From Micromonospora noduli (GTDB lineage: Bacteria > Actinomycetota > Actinomycetes > Mycobacteriales > Micromonosporaceae): DNA of 64,000 nt. The position numbers were made by a program, and so were the translations under genes. The notes below the pieces were generated by a model. It was not told the origin of the DNA. It ran no database searches and saw only the letters and a list, made by a program, of their open reading frames with translations. Shown here one piece after another: positions 18,692 through 29,102 of the stretch (position 1 is the stretch's first letter; each line of letters opens with the position of its first letter). Location: positions 114,816 through 178,815 of the forward strand of contig NZ_PYAK01000010.1 in the NCBI RefSeq assembly GCF_003264365.1, given 5' to 3'.

Positions 18692-19435
18692 ATGCGACTG
18701 ACCGTTCTGGGAAGCGCCGGCAGTTTCCCTGGCCCCGAGTCGCCCTGCTCGGCCTACCTCGTCGAGGCCGACGGCTTTCGGCTCCTGGTCGACTTCGGCT
18801 CGGGGTCGCTGTCAAGCCTCCAGCGGTACGCGGGGCTGCACGCCCCGGACGCCATCCTGCTGACCCACCTGCACTGTGACCACATGTTCGACGCCGTGCT
18901 GTACGTGGTGGTGCGGCGGTACGCCCCGGACGGCCCCTACCCGGCGCTGCCGGTGTACGCGCCAGCCGGCGCACCGGACCGGCTCAGCGCCGCGTACGGC
19001 GACGACGGTTCGGTGGAGGACGTGTACCAGTTCTACGCGCTCCAGCCGGGCACGTTCCCGATCGGCCCGTTCGCCGTCACCGTCGACCGGGTCAACCACC
19101 CCGTCGAGACGTACGGTGTGCGGCTGGAGCACGACGGCCGTTCGCTGTGTTACTCGTCGGACACCGCGCCCTGTGAGGCGCTGCTGCGGCTGGCCCAGAA
19201 CGCCGACGTGTTCCTCTGCGAGGCCAGTTACCTCGACGGCATGGACAATCCGCCGGATCTGCACCTGACCGGTCGGGAGGCTGGCGAGGCGGCGACCAAG
19301 GCCGCGGTGGGTCGGCTGCTGCTCACCCACCTGGTGCCCGCCTGGGGCAGCGAGGCGCACACGTTGGAGTCGGCCGCTTCCGCGTACACCGGGCCGCTCG
19401 AGGTGGTCCGGCCCGGCGCCAGCTACGACGTCTGA
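18692..19435 (+). CDS. MBL-fold metallo-hydrolase, Rv1339-like (atypical cAMP phosphodiesterase family)
   Basis: A 247-residue metallo-beta-lactamase-fold protein with metal motif THLHCDH (H59, H61, D63, H64), SSDTAPCEALLRLA and a later THLVPAW histidine. Neighbours (cysM upstream, rph and rdgB downstream) match M. tuberculosis Rv1339, reported to hydrolyse cyclic AMP. The activity here is inferred from homology and position; a tRNase Z-like role is less likely because the gene is short and lacks the exosite arm. The two genes found between cysM and Rv1339 in mycobacteria (rhomboid protease and murI) are absent. Confidence 0.85.
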   Translation: MRLTVLGSAGSFPGPESPCSAYLVEADGFRLLVDFGSGSLSSLQRYAGLHAPDAILLTHLHCDHMFDAVLYVVVRRYAPDGPYPALPVYAPAGAPDRLSAAYGDDGSVEDVYQFYALQPGTFPIGPFAVTVDRVNHPVETYGVRLEHDGRSLCYSSDTAPCEALLRLAQNADVFLCEASYLDGMDNPPDLHLTGREAGEAATKAAVGRLLLTHLVPAWGSEAHTLESAASAYTGPLEVVRPGASYDV

Positions 19436-19543
19436 CGCGGCACGCGCGGTTCGCGAGGCCCGGCGGCGGTCGCCGGGTTCGTCGGTGTGCACGGCGCGGA
19501 CGTTCTCCGGGGCACCCCGAGCGAGGTTGATCGCCGCACCGCA

Positions 19544-19549
19544 TAGGGT
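19544..19549 (+). promoter_or_regulatory. -10 box of a leaderless promoter (rph)
   Basis: TAGGGT lies 6 nt before the ATG at 19556. Confidence 0.5.
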
Positions 19550-19555
19550 GCAGGG

Positions 19556-20281
19556 ATGGCGCGACCTGACGGGCGAGGGCCCTCTCAACTTCGACCGGTG
19601 ACCCTGACCCGAGGCTGGAGCACCCATCCGGAGGGCTCGGTGCTCGTCGAGTTCGGCGGCACCCGGGTGCTCTGCACGGCGAGCGTCACCGAGGGGGTGC
19701 CCCGCTGGCGCAAGGGCTCCGGGCTCGGCTGGGTGACCGCCGAGTACGCGATGCTGCCCCGGGCCACCAACACCCGCTCGGACCGGGAGAGCGTCAAGGG
19801 TCGGGTCGGTGGCCGTACCCACGAGATCTCCCGGTTGATCGGCCGTAGTCTGCGGGCCAGCATCGACCTCAAGGCGCTCGGCGAGAACTCGATAGTGCTC
19901 GACTGCGACGTGCTCCAGGCCGACGGCGGCACCCGCACCGCCGCGATCACCGGCGCGTACGTCGCCTTGCACGACGCGGTGGGCTGGCTTGCCGCCCGCA
20001 AGTCGTTGGCCGGCAAGCCGGAGAAGGTGATGCACCGCTCGGTGGCCGCGGTCAGCGTGGGGGTCATCGCCGGGGAGGCCCGGCTCGACCTCTGCTACGA
20101 GGAGGACGTCGCCGCCGAGGTGGACATGAACGTGGTGTGCACCGGCGCGGGCGACTTCGTCGAGGTGCAGGGCACCGGCGAGGCGGGCGTGTTCGCCCGC
20201 GACCAGCTCGACGCCCTGCTCGACCTGGCCGTCGCCGGCTGCGCCGAGTTGGCCGAAGCCCAGCGGAAGGCCCTCGCGTGA
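19556..20281 (+). CDS. rph: Ribonuclease PH
   Basis: A 241-residue phosphorolytic 3'-5' exoribonuclease trimming tRNA 3' ends. Family landmarks are [47 protein letters not shown], the catalytic region [21 protein letters not shown] (written here to 20 residues or fewer per motif: [19 protein letters not shown]), and VQGTGE near the C-terminus. Length matches the family. It is followed 49 nt later by rdgB, the usual actinobacterial pair. The start codon directly follows a TAGGGT box, so the transcript is probably leaderless. Confidence 0.97.
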   Translation: MARPDGRGPSQLRPVTLTRGWSTHPEGSVLVEFGGTRVLCTASVTEGVPRWRKGSGLGWVTAEYAMLPRATNTRSDRESVKGRVGGRTHEISRLIGRSLRASIDLKALGENSIVLDCDVLQADGGTRTAAITGAYVALHDAVGWLAARKSLAGKPEKVMHRSVAAVSVGVIAGEARLDLCYEEDVAAEVDMNVVCTGAGDFVEVQGTGEAGVFARDQLDALLDLAVAGCAELAEAQRKALA

Positions 20282-20330
20282 GCGCGAGGAAGCTTGCGAG
20301 CCCCGCAGTCGCGAACAAAGGTGTCTCAGC

Positions 20331-20948
20331 ATGAACAAGGTCCTGCTCGCCACCCGTAACCGCAAGAAGCTGGTCGAGCTACAGCGGATCCTGGACGGCG
20401 CGCTCGGCGCGCACCGGATCGCCCTGCTCGGGCTGGACGACGTCGAGCAGTACGCGGAGCTGCCGGAGACCGGCCTGACCTTCGGCGAGAACGCGCTGAT
20501 CAAGGCGCGGGAGGGCTGCCGGCAGAGCGGGCTGCCGACCATCGCCGACGACTCCGGGCTCGCGGTCGACGCGCTCAACGGCATGCCGGGGGTGTTCAGC
20601 GCCCGCTGGTCCGGCCAGCACGGCGACGACCGGGCCAACCTTCAGCTGGTGCTGGACCAGATCGCCGACGTCCCGGACGAGCAGCGGGCCGCCTCGTTCG
20701 TCTGCACCGTGGCGTTGGTGCTGCCCGGCGGCAAGGAGCACCTCGTCGACGGCCGGCAGTCCGGGCGGGTGCTGCGCGCGCCGCGCGGTGACGGCGGGTT
20801 CGGCTACGACCCGATCTTCCTGGGCGACGGACAGGACCGGACCAACGCCGAGCTGACCCCGGCGGAGAAGGACGCCATCAGTCACCGGGGCAAGGCGCTG
20901 CGCGAGCTGGCCAAACTGATCGCCAAGGTGCTGCCGCCCGCCGCCTGA
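20331..20948 (+). CDS. rdgB: XTP/dITP diphosphatase (RdgB/HAM1)
   Basis: A 205-residue nucleotide-pool cleaner hydrolysing deaminated purine nucleoside triphosphates. Motifs are LATRNRKKLVELQRIL, TFGENALIKAR, the catalytic IADDSGLAVDALNG, and GFGYDPIF followed by EKDAISHRGKAL. It lies downstream of rph and is probably cotranscribed. The last 24 nt, including the stop codon, are duplicated just downstream (20957-20980). Confidence 0.96.
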   Translation: MNKVLLATRNRKKLVELQRILDGALGAHRIALLGLDDVEQYAELPETGLTFGENALIKAREGCRQSGLPTIADDSGLAVDALNGMPGVFSARWSGQHGDDRANLQLVLDQIADVPDEQRAASFVCTVALVLPGGKEHLVDGRQSGRVLRAPRGDGGFGYDPIFLGDGQDRTNAELTPAEKDAISHRGKALRELAKLIAKVLPPAA

Positions 20949-20980
20949 CGGGCACGAGGTGCTGCCGCCCGCCGCCTGAC
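20926..20980 (+). repeat. Tandem duplication of the rdgB 3' end
   Basis: Positions 20926-20949 and 20957-20980 are identical over 24 nt with a 31-bp period. The first copy encodes the rdgB C-terminus KVLPPAA and stop; the second is non-coding or a duplicated remnant. Confidence 0.9.
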
Positions 20981-21010
20981 CCGCGGCGGACGACAGCGAC
21001 CCGCCGGAGA

Positions 21011-22549
21011 CTAGCCCAGCGGGCCAACCTCCCGTTCGATGGCGGCGCGCAAGTCCGGCCCGGCGACGACGGCACGGGCCGCCTCCATCACCGGGGCGAG
21101 GAACACGTCCGGGCCAGGCTCGCCGGCTGCCGCACCGAGGGCGGCGACGGCCGCCCGGCCGGCCGGGGACGGCTCCAGCGGGGCGCGCAGCTGGAGGCCG
21201 CGTACGCCGGCCAGCAGTTCCACGGCGAGCAGGCTGGTCAGGTTGTCCAGCACGGTACGCAGCTTCTTGGCCGCCGCCCAGCCCATCGAGACGTGGTCCT
21301 CCTGCATTCCGCTGGTGGGCAGCGAGTCCACCGAGGCGGGGGCGGCCAGTCGACGGTTCTCAGCGACGATCCCGGCCGCCGTGTACTGGGCGATCATCAG
21401 CCCGGAGTTGACCCCGGCGTCGGGGGAGAGGAACGCCGGCAGCTCCCGGGAGCGGGTGACGTCGAGCAGCCGGTCGACCCGCCGTTCGGCGATCGCGCCC
21501 ACCTCGGCGGCGGCGATGGCGAGGAAGTCCGCGGCGAAGCCGAGCGGCGCGCCGTGGAAGTTACCTGTCGACTCGACCCGGCCGTCCGGCAACACCACCG
21601 GGTTGTCCACCACTGACACCAGCTCCCGGCCGGCGACGGTGCGGACGAAGTCCAGGGTGTCGCGGGCCGCGCCGGCCACCTGCGGGGCGCAGCGCATCGA
21701 GTACGCGTCCTGCACGGCGTGCGCCAGGTCGTCGCGGTGCGAGTCCATCACCCGGGAGTCCTGCAACAGGCGGTGGATGTTCGCCGCCGACGCCGCCTGA
21801 CCGGGGTGTGGCCGGATCGCGTGCAGCTCGGGCAGGAACGGCCGCTCCGAGCCGAGCATCGCCTCGATGGCCAGCGCTGCCGTCACGTCGGCCATGGCGA
21901 ACAGGTGTGCCGCGTCGTTGATGGCCAGCAGCAGCATGCCGAGCATGCCGTCGGTGCCGTTGATCAGCGCCAGCCCCTCCTTGGCGGCCAGCTCGATCGG
22001 CTTGAGCCCGGCGGCGGTCAACGCGTCGGCCGCGTCCTGCCGCTCACCGGCCGGCCCGAGCACCCAGCCCTCGCCGAGCAGCACCAGCGCGCAGTGCGCC
22101 AGCGGCGCCAGGTCACCGGAGGCGCCCAGCGAGCCGTGCTCCGGCACCCAGGGGGTGATGTCGTGGTTGAGCAGGTCGACCAGGGCTTCCGCGACCAGCG
22201 GCCGGACCCCGGATCGGCCCAGGGCGAGGGACCGGACCCGCAGCAGCATCATGGCCCGGACCACCTCGCGCGGCATCGGGGCGCCCACCCCGGCGGCGTG
22301 CGAGCGGATCAGCGCGTGTTGCAGCTCGGCCCGCCGCTCGGGGGCGATGAAGGTGTTGGCCAACGCGCCGAACCCGGTGGAGACCCCGTAGACGGGACGG
22401 CCCGACGACTCGATGCCGTCCACGATGGCCCGGCTGGTCGCCATCGCGTCGATGGTGGCCGGGGCGAGGACGACAGTGGCGGCGCCGCGGGCCACCGCGA
22501 GCACGTCGTCGGCGGTGATACCGGTGGGCTGGATGGTCACGTGCGTCAT
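21011..22549 (-). CDS. hutH: Histidine ammonia-lyase
   Basis: A 512-residue enzyme removing ammonia from histidine to give urocanate. The self-forming MIO cofactor comes from A143-S144-G145 in [14 protein letters not shown], and catalytic Y54 lies in [33 protein letters not shown] and [11 protein letters not shown] are further family motifs. It is the last gene of the leftward hut operon; its ATG overlaps the hutI TGA (ATGA), so the two are coupled. Confidence 0.97.
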   Translation of the reverse strand: MTHVTIQPTGITADDVLAVARGAATVVLAPATIDAMATSRAIVDGIESSGRPVYGVSTGFGALANTFIAPERRAELQHALIRSHAAGVGAPMPREVVRAMMLLRVRSLALGRSGVRPLVAEALVDLLNHDITPWVPEHGSLGASGDLAPLAHCALVLLGEGWVLGPAGERQDAADALTAAGLKPIELAAKEGLALINGTDGMLGMLLLAINDAAHLFAMADVTAALAIEAMLGSERPFLPELHAIRPHPGQAASAANIHRLLQDSRVMDSHRDDLAHAVQDAYSMRCAPQVAGAARDTLDFVRTVAGRELVSVVDNPVVLPDGRVESTGNFHGAPLGFAADFLAIAAAEVGAIAERRVDRLLDVTRSRELPAFLSPDAGVNSGLMIAQYTAAGIVAENRRLAAPASVDSLPTSGMQEDHVSMGWAAAKKLRTVLDNLTSLLAVELLAGVRGLQLRAPLEPSPAGRAAVAALGAAAGEPGPDVFLAPVMEAARAVVAGPDLRAAIEREVGPLG

Positions 22550-23733
22550 TGCAGTGCTCCGTTGCGTATTACCTGGCGGATCAGGGGGACACCGGGCCGG
22601 TAGGCCAGGTGCAGGTACGACGGCGCGTCGAGGACGACCAGGTCGGCCCGCGCGCCGGGGGTGAGGACACCGATGTCGTCGCGGCGCAGCGCCCGCGCGC
22701 CACCGGCGGTGGCGGCCCAGACCGCCTCCGCCGGGGTCATCCGCATCTCGCGGACCGCGAGGGCCACGCAGAACGGCATCGACGAGGTGTACGACGAGCC
22801 AGGGTTGCAGTCCGTCGCCAGCGCCACTGTGACACCGGCGTCGAGCAGCCGGCGGGCGTCCGGGTACGGCGAGCGGGTGGAGAACTCAGCGCCGGGCAGC
22901 AGGGTCGCCACCGTGCGGGTGCCCGACCCGTCGCTGTGGGCTGTGTCGGCCAGCGCGGCCACGTCGGCGTCGCTCAGGTGGGTGCAGTGGTCGACGCTGG
23001 CCGCGTCCAGCTCCACGCCCAACTGCACCCCGGGGCCGGGGCCGAGCTGGTTGGCGTGCAGCCGTACGCCCAGCCCGGCGGCCCGACCGCAGGCCAGGAT
23101 GGCGCGGGCGTGGTCCACGTCGAAGGCCCCCCGCTCGCAGAACACGTCGATCCACTTGGCGTACGGAGCGGCGGCGGCCAGCATCGGCCCGCAGACCAAC
23201 CCCACGTAGTCGTCGGGGCGGTCGGCGTACTCGGCGGGCACCACGTGCGCGCCCAGGAAGGTGGTCTCGGTGCTGGTCTCGGCGGCGATCCGCAGCGAGC
23301 GGGCCTCGTCGGCGACGGTCAGGCCGTACCCACTCTTGATTTCCATGGTCGTGGTGCCCTGGCGCAGCGCCTCCCCGCGCAGCCGGCGCACTGTGGCACG
23401 CAGCTCGTCGTCGGTGGCGGCCCGGGTCGCGCCGACAGTGGTCCGGATGCCGCCGCCGGTGTAGGGCTGACCGGCCATCCGGGCGGCGAACTCGGCGGCC
23501 CGATCTCCGGCGAAGACCAGGTGGGCGTGGCTGTCCACGAAACCGGGCAGCACGGCGGCACCGCCGGCGTCGACGTGATGGTCGGCGGCCGGCGCGTACG
23601 CGGACGGCCCGACCCAGACCACCCGGCCCTCCTCGACCAGCACTGCGGCGTTGCGGCGGATGCCGAGCGGGCCCTCGCCGGCACCGTTGGTGACCAGCTG
23701 CCCGATGTTGTCGACCAGCAGGCTGCCGCTCAT
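22546..23733 (-). CDS. hutI: Imidazolonepropionase
   Basis: A 395-residue amidohydrolase-superfamily metalloenzyme opening imidazolone-propionate to N-formimino-L-glutamate. Metal-binding motifs are [14 protein letters not shown] and VRLHANQLG, the metal aspartate is in ATDCNPGSS, and MEIKSGYGL is characteristic. The ATG at 23733 overlaps the hutF stop (ATGA). Third step of histidine degradation. Confidence 0.96.
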   Translation of the reverse strand: MSGSLLVDNIGQLVTNGAGEGPLGIRRNAAVLVEEGRVVWVGPSAYAPAADHHVDAGGAAVLPGFVDSHAHLVFAGDRAAEFAARMAGQPYTGGGIRTTVGATRAATDDELRATVRRLRGEALRQGTTTMEIKSGYGLTVADEARSLRIAAETSTETTFLGAHVVPAEYADRPDDYVGLVCGPMLAAAAPYAKWIDVFCERGAFDVDHARAILACGRAAGLGVRLHANQLGPGPGVQLGVELDAASVDHCTHLSDADVAALADTAHSDGSGTRTVATLLPGAEFSTRSPYPDARRLLDAGVTVALATDCNPGSSYTSSMPFCVALAVREMRMTPAEAVWAATAGGARALRRDDIGVLTPGARADLVVLDAPSYLHLAYRPGVPLIRQVIRNGALQ

Positions 23734-25091
23734 ACGGGCGTCACCGCCTCGATCGCGGACGACAGTTCGGCCGGCACGTCCACTGTCAGGTGTCGGCCCT
23801 CGGCCACCACCACCCGGCCGTCCACCACTACCTGCTCGACGTCCGCCGCGCTGGCGGCGAAGAACGCGCCCACCGGCGGCACTCCGGCGGTGCGGGCGCT
23901 GTCCAGGCGTACCGTCACCAGGTCGGCTCGGGCGCCCACCGCGATCCTCCCGGCGTCGGCCCAGCCCAGCGCGGCGTGCCCGGCGACGCCGGCTGCGTTC
24001 AGCAGGTCGAGCGGCGCGAAGTGACCACGCCGGCGGGTACGCAGCCGCTCGTCCAGCTCGACCGCCCGGGCCTCCTCGAACAGGTCGATCACGGCGTGGC
24101 TGTCGCTGCCGAGGCTCAATCGGATGCCCGCGTCGGCCATCCGGCGGGCCGGGCCGATGCCGTCGGCGAGGTCCCGCTCGGTGGTCGGGCAGAGGCACAC
24201 CCCGGTCCGGCTGTCGGCGAGCAGTGACAGGTCCGCGCTGGTGGGGTGCGTGGCATGGACGGCGGTGGTGTGCGGCCCGAGTACGCCGTGCTCGGCGAGC
24301 AGCGCGGTGGGCGTACGCCCGTGCACGGCCCGGCACTCGTCGTTCTCGGCGGGCTGCTCGGAGAGGTGCACGTGCAGCGGCGCCTGCCGCTCCCGGGCCC
24401 AGTCGGCGACAGTGCGCAACTGATCGGCCGGGACGGCCCGTACCGAGTGCACGGCCGCGCCGACCCGGGCGTGCGGGTCCGACGGCTGGAACGCGGCGGC
24501 CCGCTCGGCCCAGCGGCCCGCGTCGCCGTCGCCGAAGCGGCGTTGCGGCCCGGCGAGGGGCCGACCGTCCACGCCGGAGGTCAGGTAGCAGGCGTCCAGC
24601 ACTGTGAGCCGGATCCCGGCGTGCGCGGCGGCCTCGACCAGCGCATCGCCCATCGCGTTCGGGTCGTCGTAGGCGCCGCCGTCCGGTCGGTGGTGCAGGT
24701 AGTGGAACTCGCCCACGCAGGTGATCCCGGCGAGCGCCATCTCGGCGTAGACGGCCCGGGCCAGAGCGAGGTAGGTGTCCGGGTCCAGCCGGTCCGCGAC
24801 GGCGTACATCTGGTCCCGCCAGGTCCAGAAGTCACCCCGCCCACCGTGGGTGCGCCCGCGCAGCGCCCGGTGGAAGGCGTGCGAGTGCGCGTTCGCGAGG
24901 CCGGGCACTGTGAGGCCGGGCACCCGGGTGGCGTCGCCCAACACCTCGACGCCGGCGGCCGGGCCGCCGGTCTCCGCCAGCGGTGTGAGTGCGGCGATCC
25001 TGCCGTCCTCGACCTCGATGAGCACGTCGGGCGTGGGCTCGGCGTGCTCGGGCAGCCAGGCGTATTCAGCGAGCCAGCGGGCGGTGGTCAT
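23730..25091 (-). CDS. hutF: Formimidoylglutamate deiminase
   Basis: A 453-residue amidohydrolase converting N-formimino-L-glutamate to N-formyl-L-glutamate and ammonia. [17 protein letters not shown], the central [14 protein letters not shown], and [16 protein letters not shown] are HutF signatures. Its presence shows that this genome uses the five-step branch in which N-formylglutamate must then be deformylated. No classical HutG is seen; the M20 enzyme (25294-26496) is the candidate. The ATG at 25091 follows an AGGCGAGGAGT purine tract. Paired palindromes lie just upstream at 25102-25198. Confidence 0.94.
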   Translation of the reverse strand: MTTARWLAEYAWLPEHAEPTPDVLIEVEDGRIAALTPLAETGGPAAGVEVLGDATRVPGLTVPGLANAHSHAFHRALRGRTHGGRGDFWTWRDQMYAVADRLDPDTYLALARAVYAEMALAGITCVGEFHYLHHRPDGGAYDDPNAMGDALVEAAAHAGIRLTVLDACYLTSGVDGRPLAGPQRRFGDGDAGRWAERAAAFQPSDPHARVGAAVHSVRAVPADQLRTVADWARERQAPLHVHLSEQPAENDECRAVHGRTPTALLAEHGVLGPHTTAVHATHPTSADLSLLADSRTGVCLCPTTERDLADGIGPARRMADAGIRLSLGSDSHAVIDLFEEARAVELDERLRTRRRGHFAPLDLLNAAGVAGHAALGWADAGRIAVGARADLVTVRLDSARTAGVPPVGAFFAASAADVEQVVVDGRVVVAEGRHLTVDVPAELSSAIEAVTPV

Positions 25092-25101
25092 ACTCCTCGC
25101 C

Positions 25102-25198
25102 TCCTTTGGAGCTGAATCGTCTGCGACATCAGCGGCCGGGGTGACGCCGACAGTTGGGGCGCTTCGGCTGATTCGTCTACGACATCAGCTCCAAAGGA
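25102..25198. repeat. Nested inverted/direct repeats inside the hut operon
   Basis: TCCTTTGGAGCTGA (25102-25115) is perfectly inverted at 25185-25198, bounding a 97-bp element. Within it, two 23-bp sites (25111-25133 and 25167-25189) are direct repeats with two mismatches; each starts GCTGA and ends ATCAGC with inner TCG/CGA. The 202-nt gap between the M20 gene and hutF holds no gene. The element may be a second promoter/operator for hutF-I-H or an RNA processing or attenuation structure. Confidence 0.75.
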
Positions 25199-25293
25199 CG
25201 ACAACAGGAGATGCGGCACCTCGCCACGCCGGAGACTCCGCACCCACCGGCGCCGCAGCTCCGTGCCGTCCGAGGGGCGGCTCGCCACGTCGT

Positions 25294-26496
25294 TCACCGG
25301 CATGTCAGCTCCTCCAGCACCCGGGCCAGCGCCCGGACCCCGGCCGCGCAGTCGTCGTCGGTGGCGGCCTCGGCGGGGGAGTGCGAGACGCCGGTCGGGT
25401 TGCGCACGAAGAGCATCGCGGTGGGCAGGTACGCGGCGAGCACTCCCGCGTCGTGCCCCGCGCCGGTGGGCAGCACCGGCGCGTCGAGCAGTGTGGCCAG
25501 GCGGTTGGCCAGCCCGCCGTCGAAGGCGACCACCGAGGTGGCCGACTCCTCGGTGACCGTCACCGTCGTACCGTCGCGGCGGGCCCGCTCGGCGAGCTTG
25601 CCGCGGACCGCGTCGACCAGCCCGGTCAGCGTCTCCGGGTCGGCCGCACGGGCGTCCAGCCAGCCGGTCACCTTGGAGGGGATCGCGTTTGTGGCGTTGG
25701 GTTCGACGGCGACCCGGCCCACTGTGGCGTGCGCGCCGCGCAGCCGGGCCTCCTTGTTGGCCGCCAGCACCGTGAACGCGTAGGTCAGCATCGGGTCGCG
25801 GCGGTCGGCCATCCGGGTGGTGCCCGCGTGGTTGCCCTCGCCGACGACGTCGAAGCGCCACCGGCCGTGCGGCCAGATCGCGCTGGCCACCGCGACCGGC
25901 GCGTCCGTGTCGACGAGCGCGCGGCCCTGTTCGACGTGCAACTCCACGAAGGCGCCGAACCGGCCCAGCAACTCCGGCCGGGCGCCCGCCGGCCGGTCAC
26001 CGAGCGCCTCGGCGAAGCTCACCCCGGCAGCGTCGCGCAGGCCGGCAGCGCGTTCGGCCGACAGCGCCCCGGTGAGCAGCCGCGACCCCAGACACGGTAC
26101 GCCGAAGCGCGCCCCCTCCTCCTCGACGAAGGCACCCAGGACCAGCGGCCGGCCGGGGGTGACGCCCGCGGCGCGCAGCTCGTCCACGGCGAGGAACGCG
26201 CTCACGATGCCGAGCGGCCCGTCGTACGCCCCGCCGTGCGGCACCGAGTCGAAGTGGCTGCCGGTGAGCACCGCGTCGGACGCCTCCGGGTCACCCCAGT
26301 GGGCGAAGAGGTTGCCGTTGCCGTCCCCGGTGACCGGCATGGCACGGCGTTCGGCCTGCGCCCGGAACCAGGCGCGCAGCTCCCGCTCCGGCTCGGTCAA
26401 CGCGTACCGCAGATAGCCGCCGCTGTCGGCGTTCCGCCCGACCGGCGCGATCTCGTCCCACAGGGCCCGGAACCGGGCGGAAAGGTCGTCGGTCAC
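25294..26496 (-). CDS. M20-family amidohydrolase (allantoate amidohydrolase/N-carbamoyl-amino-acid hydrolase type)
   Basis: A 400-residue dinuclear metallo-hydrolase. Metal and catalytic motifs are [16 protein letters not shown] (H81, D92), [10 protein letters not shown] (E126/E127), the dimer-domain FVELHVEQG and a late GAGHDAG. By sequence it is AllC-like, cleaving ureido or amide C-N bonds. By position it lies between hutU and hutF in a pathway that lacks HutG, so N-formyl-L-glutamate is the likely substrate; this is inference. The GTG at 26496 overlaps the hutU TGA (GTGA coupling), which fixes the start. Confidence 0.85.
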   Translation of the reverse strand: MTDDLSARFRALWDEIAPVGRNADSGGYLRYALTEPERELRAWFRAQAERRAMPVTGDGNGNLFAHWGDPEASDAVLTGSHFDSVPHGGAYDGPLGIVSAFLAVDELRAAGVTPGRPLVLGAFVEEEGARFGVPCLGSRLLTGALSAERAAGLRDAAGVSFAEALGDRPAGARPELLGRFGAFVELHVEQGRALVDTDAPVAVASAIWPHGRWRFDVVGEGNHAGTTRMADRRDPMLTYAFTVLAANKEARLRGAHATVGRVAVEPNATNAIPSKVTGWLDARAADPETLTGLVDAVRGKLAERARRDGTTVTVTEESATSVVAFDGGLANRLATLLDAPVLPTGAGHDAGVLAAYLPTAMLFVRNPTGVSHSPAEAATDDDCAAGVRALARVLEELTCR

Positions 26497-28151
26497 GCGG
26501 GTTCGCCCTCGGTCATCGGGACCCGGACCCCGGTGCGGTCGGCGACCTCGCGGGCGCTCTCGTAGCCGGCGTCGACGTGCCGGATGACGCCCATAGCCGG
26601 GTCGTTGGTGAGCACCCGCTCGATTTTCTGACCGGCGAGGGCGGTGCCGTCGGCCACGCACACCTGCCCGGCGTGGATCGACCGGCCGATGCCCACCCCG
26701 CCGCCGTGGTGAATGGACACCCAGGACGCCCCGCTGGCCGTGTTGACCAGGGCGTTGAGCAGCGGCCAGTCGGCGATGGCGTCGGAGCCGTCGGCCATCC
26801 CCTCGGTCTCCCGGTACGGGCTCGCCACGCTGCCGGTGTCCAGGTGGTCCCGGCCGATCACCACCGGGGCGGAGAGTTCGCCGGAGGCGACCATGTCGTT
26901 GAACCGCACGCCAGCCCTGTCCCGTTCGCCCTGACCGAGCCAGCAGATCCGGGCCGGCAGGCCCTGGAAGGCGACCCGCTCACCGGCCAGCTTGATCCAG
27001 CGGGCCAGCGACTCGTTCTCCGGGAACAGGTCGAGGATGGCCCGGTCGGTGGCGGCGATGTCGGCCGGGTCGCCGGAGAGCGCCGCCCACCGGAACGGGC
27101 CCCTGCCCTCACAGAACAACGGCCGGATGTACGCGGGCACGAAGCCCGGGAAGTCGAAGGCGCGCTGGTAGCCGCCGAGCTGCGCCTCACCCCGGATCGA
27201 GTTGCCGTAGTCGAACACCTCGGCGCCGGCGTCGAGGAAGCCGACCATCGCCTCGACGTGCTTCGCCATCGACGCGCGGGCCCGGTCGGTGAACTCGGCC
27301 GGCTTCGCGGCGGCGTAGTCCCGGGCCTCGGCCAGCTCCACCCCCACCGGCAGGTACGCCAGTGGGTCGTGCGCGCTGGTCTGGTCGGTCACGATGTCGA
27401 TCTCGACGCCCCGGTTCAGCAGCTCCGGGAAGACCTCGGCGGCGTTACCGACCACGCCCACGCTCAGGGCCCGGCGCTCCCGCTTCGCGGCGCGGACCCG
27501 AGCGATCGCGTCGTCCAGGGAGTCGGCGACCTCATCCAGGTAGCGGTCGTGCACCCGACGGTCGAGCCGGGTGCGGTCCACGTCCACGATCAGGCAGACG
27601 CCGCCGTTCATGGTGACCGCGAGTGGCTGCGCGCCGCCCATTCCGCCGCAGCCAGCGGTAAGCGTCAGCGTGCCGGCGAGGGTGCTGTCGAACCTCTTGG
27701 CGGCCACCGCCGCGAACGTCTCGTAGGTGCCCTGCAGGATGCCCTGGGTGCCGATGTAGATCCACGAACCGGCCGTCATCTGCCCGTACATGGTCAGGCC
27801 GAGCTGTTCGAGGCGGCGGAACTCCGGCCAGGTCGCCCAGTCGCCGACCAGGTTCGAGTTGGCCAGCAGCACCCGGGGCGCCCACTCGTGGGTGCGCATG
27901 ACACCGACCGGGCGGCCCGACTGCACCAGCATCGTCTCGTCCTCGCGCAGGTCGGTCAGCGTGCGGACCAACGCGTGGTACGACGGCCAGTCCCGCGCCG
28001 CCTTGCCGGTGCCGCCGTAGACCACCAGGTCGTCGGGGCGTTCGGCCACCTCGGGGTCGAGGTTGTTCATCAACATCCGCAGGGCGCCCTCCTGCTGCCA
28101 CCCGCGGGTGGTGAGCTGGCTGCCCCGTGCGGCACGAATGGGCTGGGTCAT
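26493..28151 (-). CDS. hutU: Urocanate hydratase
   Basis: A 552-residue NAD-dependent enzyme adding water to urocanate to give imidazolone-propionate. Typical segments are [46 protein letters not shown] (NAD region) and [15 protein letters not shown]. The ATG at 28151 has GGAGGAG 10 nt upstream; an earlier in-frame GTG lacks support. It starts the enzymatic part of the hut operon, 17 nt after the RpiR regulator gene. Confidence 0.97.
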   Translation of the reverse strand: MTQPIRAARGSQLTTRGWQQEGALRMLMNNLDPEVAERPDDLVVYGGTGKAARDWPSYHALVRTLTDLREDETMLVQSGRPVGVMRTHEWAPRVLLANSNLVGDWATWPEFRRLEQLGLTMYGQMTAGSWIYIGTQGILQGTYETFAAVAAKRFDSTLAGTLTLTAGCGGMGGAQPLAVTMNGGVCLIVDVDRTRLDRRVHDRYLDEVADSLDDAIARVRAAKRERRALSVGVVGNAAEVFPELLNRGVEIDIVTDQTSAHDPLAYLPVGVELAEARDYAAAKPAEFTDRARASMAKHVEAMVGFLDAGAEVFDYGNSIRGEAQLGGYQRAFDFPGFVPAYIRPLFCEGRGPFRWAALSGDPADIAATDRAILDLFPENESLARWIKLAGERVAFQGLPARICWLGQGERDRAGVRFNDMVASGELSAPVVIGRDHLDTGSVASPYRETEGMADGSDAIADWPLLNALVNTASGASWVSIHHGGGVGIGRSIHAGQVCVADGTALAGQKIERVLTNDPAMGVIRHVDAGYESAREVADRTGVRVPMTEGEPA

Positions 28152-28168
28152 CTCTGGTTCTCCTCCGG

Positions 28169-29020
28169 TCAACCGAGGAACAACTGTCGGCGGGCCGCGG
28201 AGGCTTCGAACGCCTCCAGTCGGCGCTGGGTGTCGGCCGGTGTGGCGTCGCAGATCGCCTGCAACAGCACCATGGCCAGGGTCATCGGGGCGGTGTGCAG
28301 GTCGAAGACGAGCTGCGCGCCGACCGCTGCGGCGAGCACCACGTCGGCGTGCTCGGTGGCCGGGCTGACCGGGGAGTCGGTGATCGCCACCACTGTCAAC
28401 CCGGCGTGGCGGGCGTCGCGCAGCGCGTCCAGGGTTTCCCGGGGGTAGCGGGGCAGCACGAAGGCCAGGACGGCGGACGCCCCGGCCTCGGCAGCCTGCT
28501 CCAGGCGGTCGGTGAGCAGGCTGCCGCCGTCGTCGAGGACCCGTACGTCCGGGTGCACCTTCGCCGCGAAGTAGGCGAAGTACGCGGCCAGCGGCGCGGC
28601 GGCGCGCAGGCCGAGCACCGGCAGTGGGCGACTTTCGGCGAGCAACCGCCCGGTCTCGGCGATCCGGTCCCGGTCGGCGAGCTGACCGGCCAGTCGGTCC
28701 AGGTTGCCCATCTCCGCGCGTACCGCCTGCTGGAGTTCGTTGCCGGCGTCCGTCGATCCGCCCGGAGTCGAGCCGGTGAGGTCCCGCAGCCGGCGGCGCA
28801 GTGCCGGATAGCCGTCGTGGCCGAGCGCGACGGCGAACCGGGTGACCGACGGCTGACTCACGCCGGCCAGCTCGGCGACCTCGGCGGCGGACAGGTACGC
28901 CACGCCGGGGGCGTGCTGCACCAGACAGTGCGCGATTCGGCGCTGGGTGGGGGTGAGTCGCACCCCTTGGAACAGGTCGAGCACCCGGTCAGCGGGTGCC
29001 GCGACAGCTCCTTCATTCAT
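28169..29020 (-). CDS. MurR/RpiR-family transcriptional regulator (candidate hut regulator)
   Basis: 283 residues: an N-terminal HTH_6 domain ([34 protein letters not shown]) and a C-terminal SIS domain (about 110-250) with [12 protein letters not shown] and [11 protein letters not shown]. RpiR proteins sense phosphosugars or other small ligands through the SIS domain. It is the first gene of the leftward operon, directly before hutU, so control of histidine use is the natural inference. A TGAAA/TTTCA-like palindrome lies 11-31 nt upstream of its start, compatible with autoregulation. Confidence 0.88.
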   Translation of the reverse strand: MNEGAVAAPADRVLDLFQGVRLTPTQRRIAHCLVQHAPGVAYLSAAEVAELAGVSQPSVTRFAVALGHDGYPALRRRLRDLTGSTPGGSTDAGNELQQAVRAEMGNLDRLAGQLADRDRIAETGRLLAESRPLPVLGLRAAAPLAAYFAYFAAKVHPDVRVLDDGGSLLTDRLEQAAEAGASAVLAFVLPRYPRETLDALRDARHAGLTVVAITDSPVSPATEHADVVLAAAVGAQLVFDLHTAPMTLAMVLLQAICDATPADTQRRLEAFEASAARRQLFLG

Positions 29021-29030
29021 GAGCTGACTC

Positions 29031-29051
29031 TATGCATAGAAACTTTCATAG
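29031..29051. promoter_or_regulatory. Candidate RpiR operator upstream of the hut operon
   Basis: The minus strand reads CTATGAAAGTTTCTATG, with the symmetric core GAAA-G-TTTC inside repeated CTATG flanks (29031-29051). It is AT-rich relative to its surroundings and lies between the RpiR gene and the divergent membrane-protein gene. Confidence 0.5.
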
Positions 29052-29102
29052 ACAACCGCCTCGGGTCACCCCGCCCCCCGTTCAGCCGTCGCGACTCGTA
29101 AC

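Noticed and set aside
18612..18704. 30-codon frame starting GTG upstream of the metallo-hydrolase, as a leader peptide
   Set aside because: No SD, no repeated codons suggesting attenuation and no supporting motif.
19430..19557. Short minus-strand frame containing a CxxC (CTLCGA) before rph
   Set aside because: No start with SD, no family match, and it overlaps the rph promoter.
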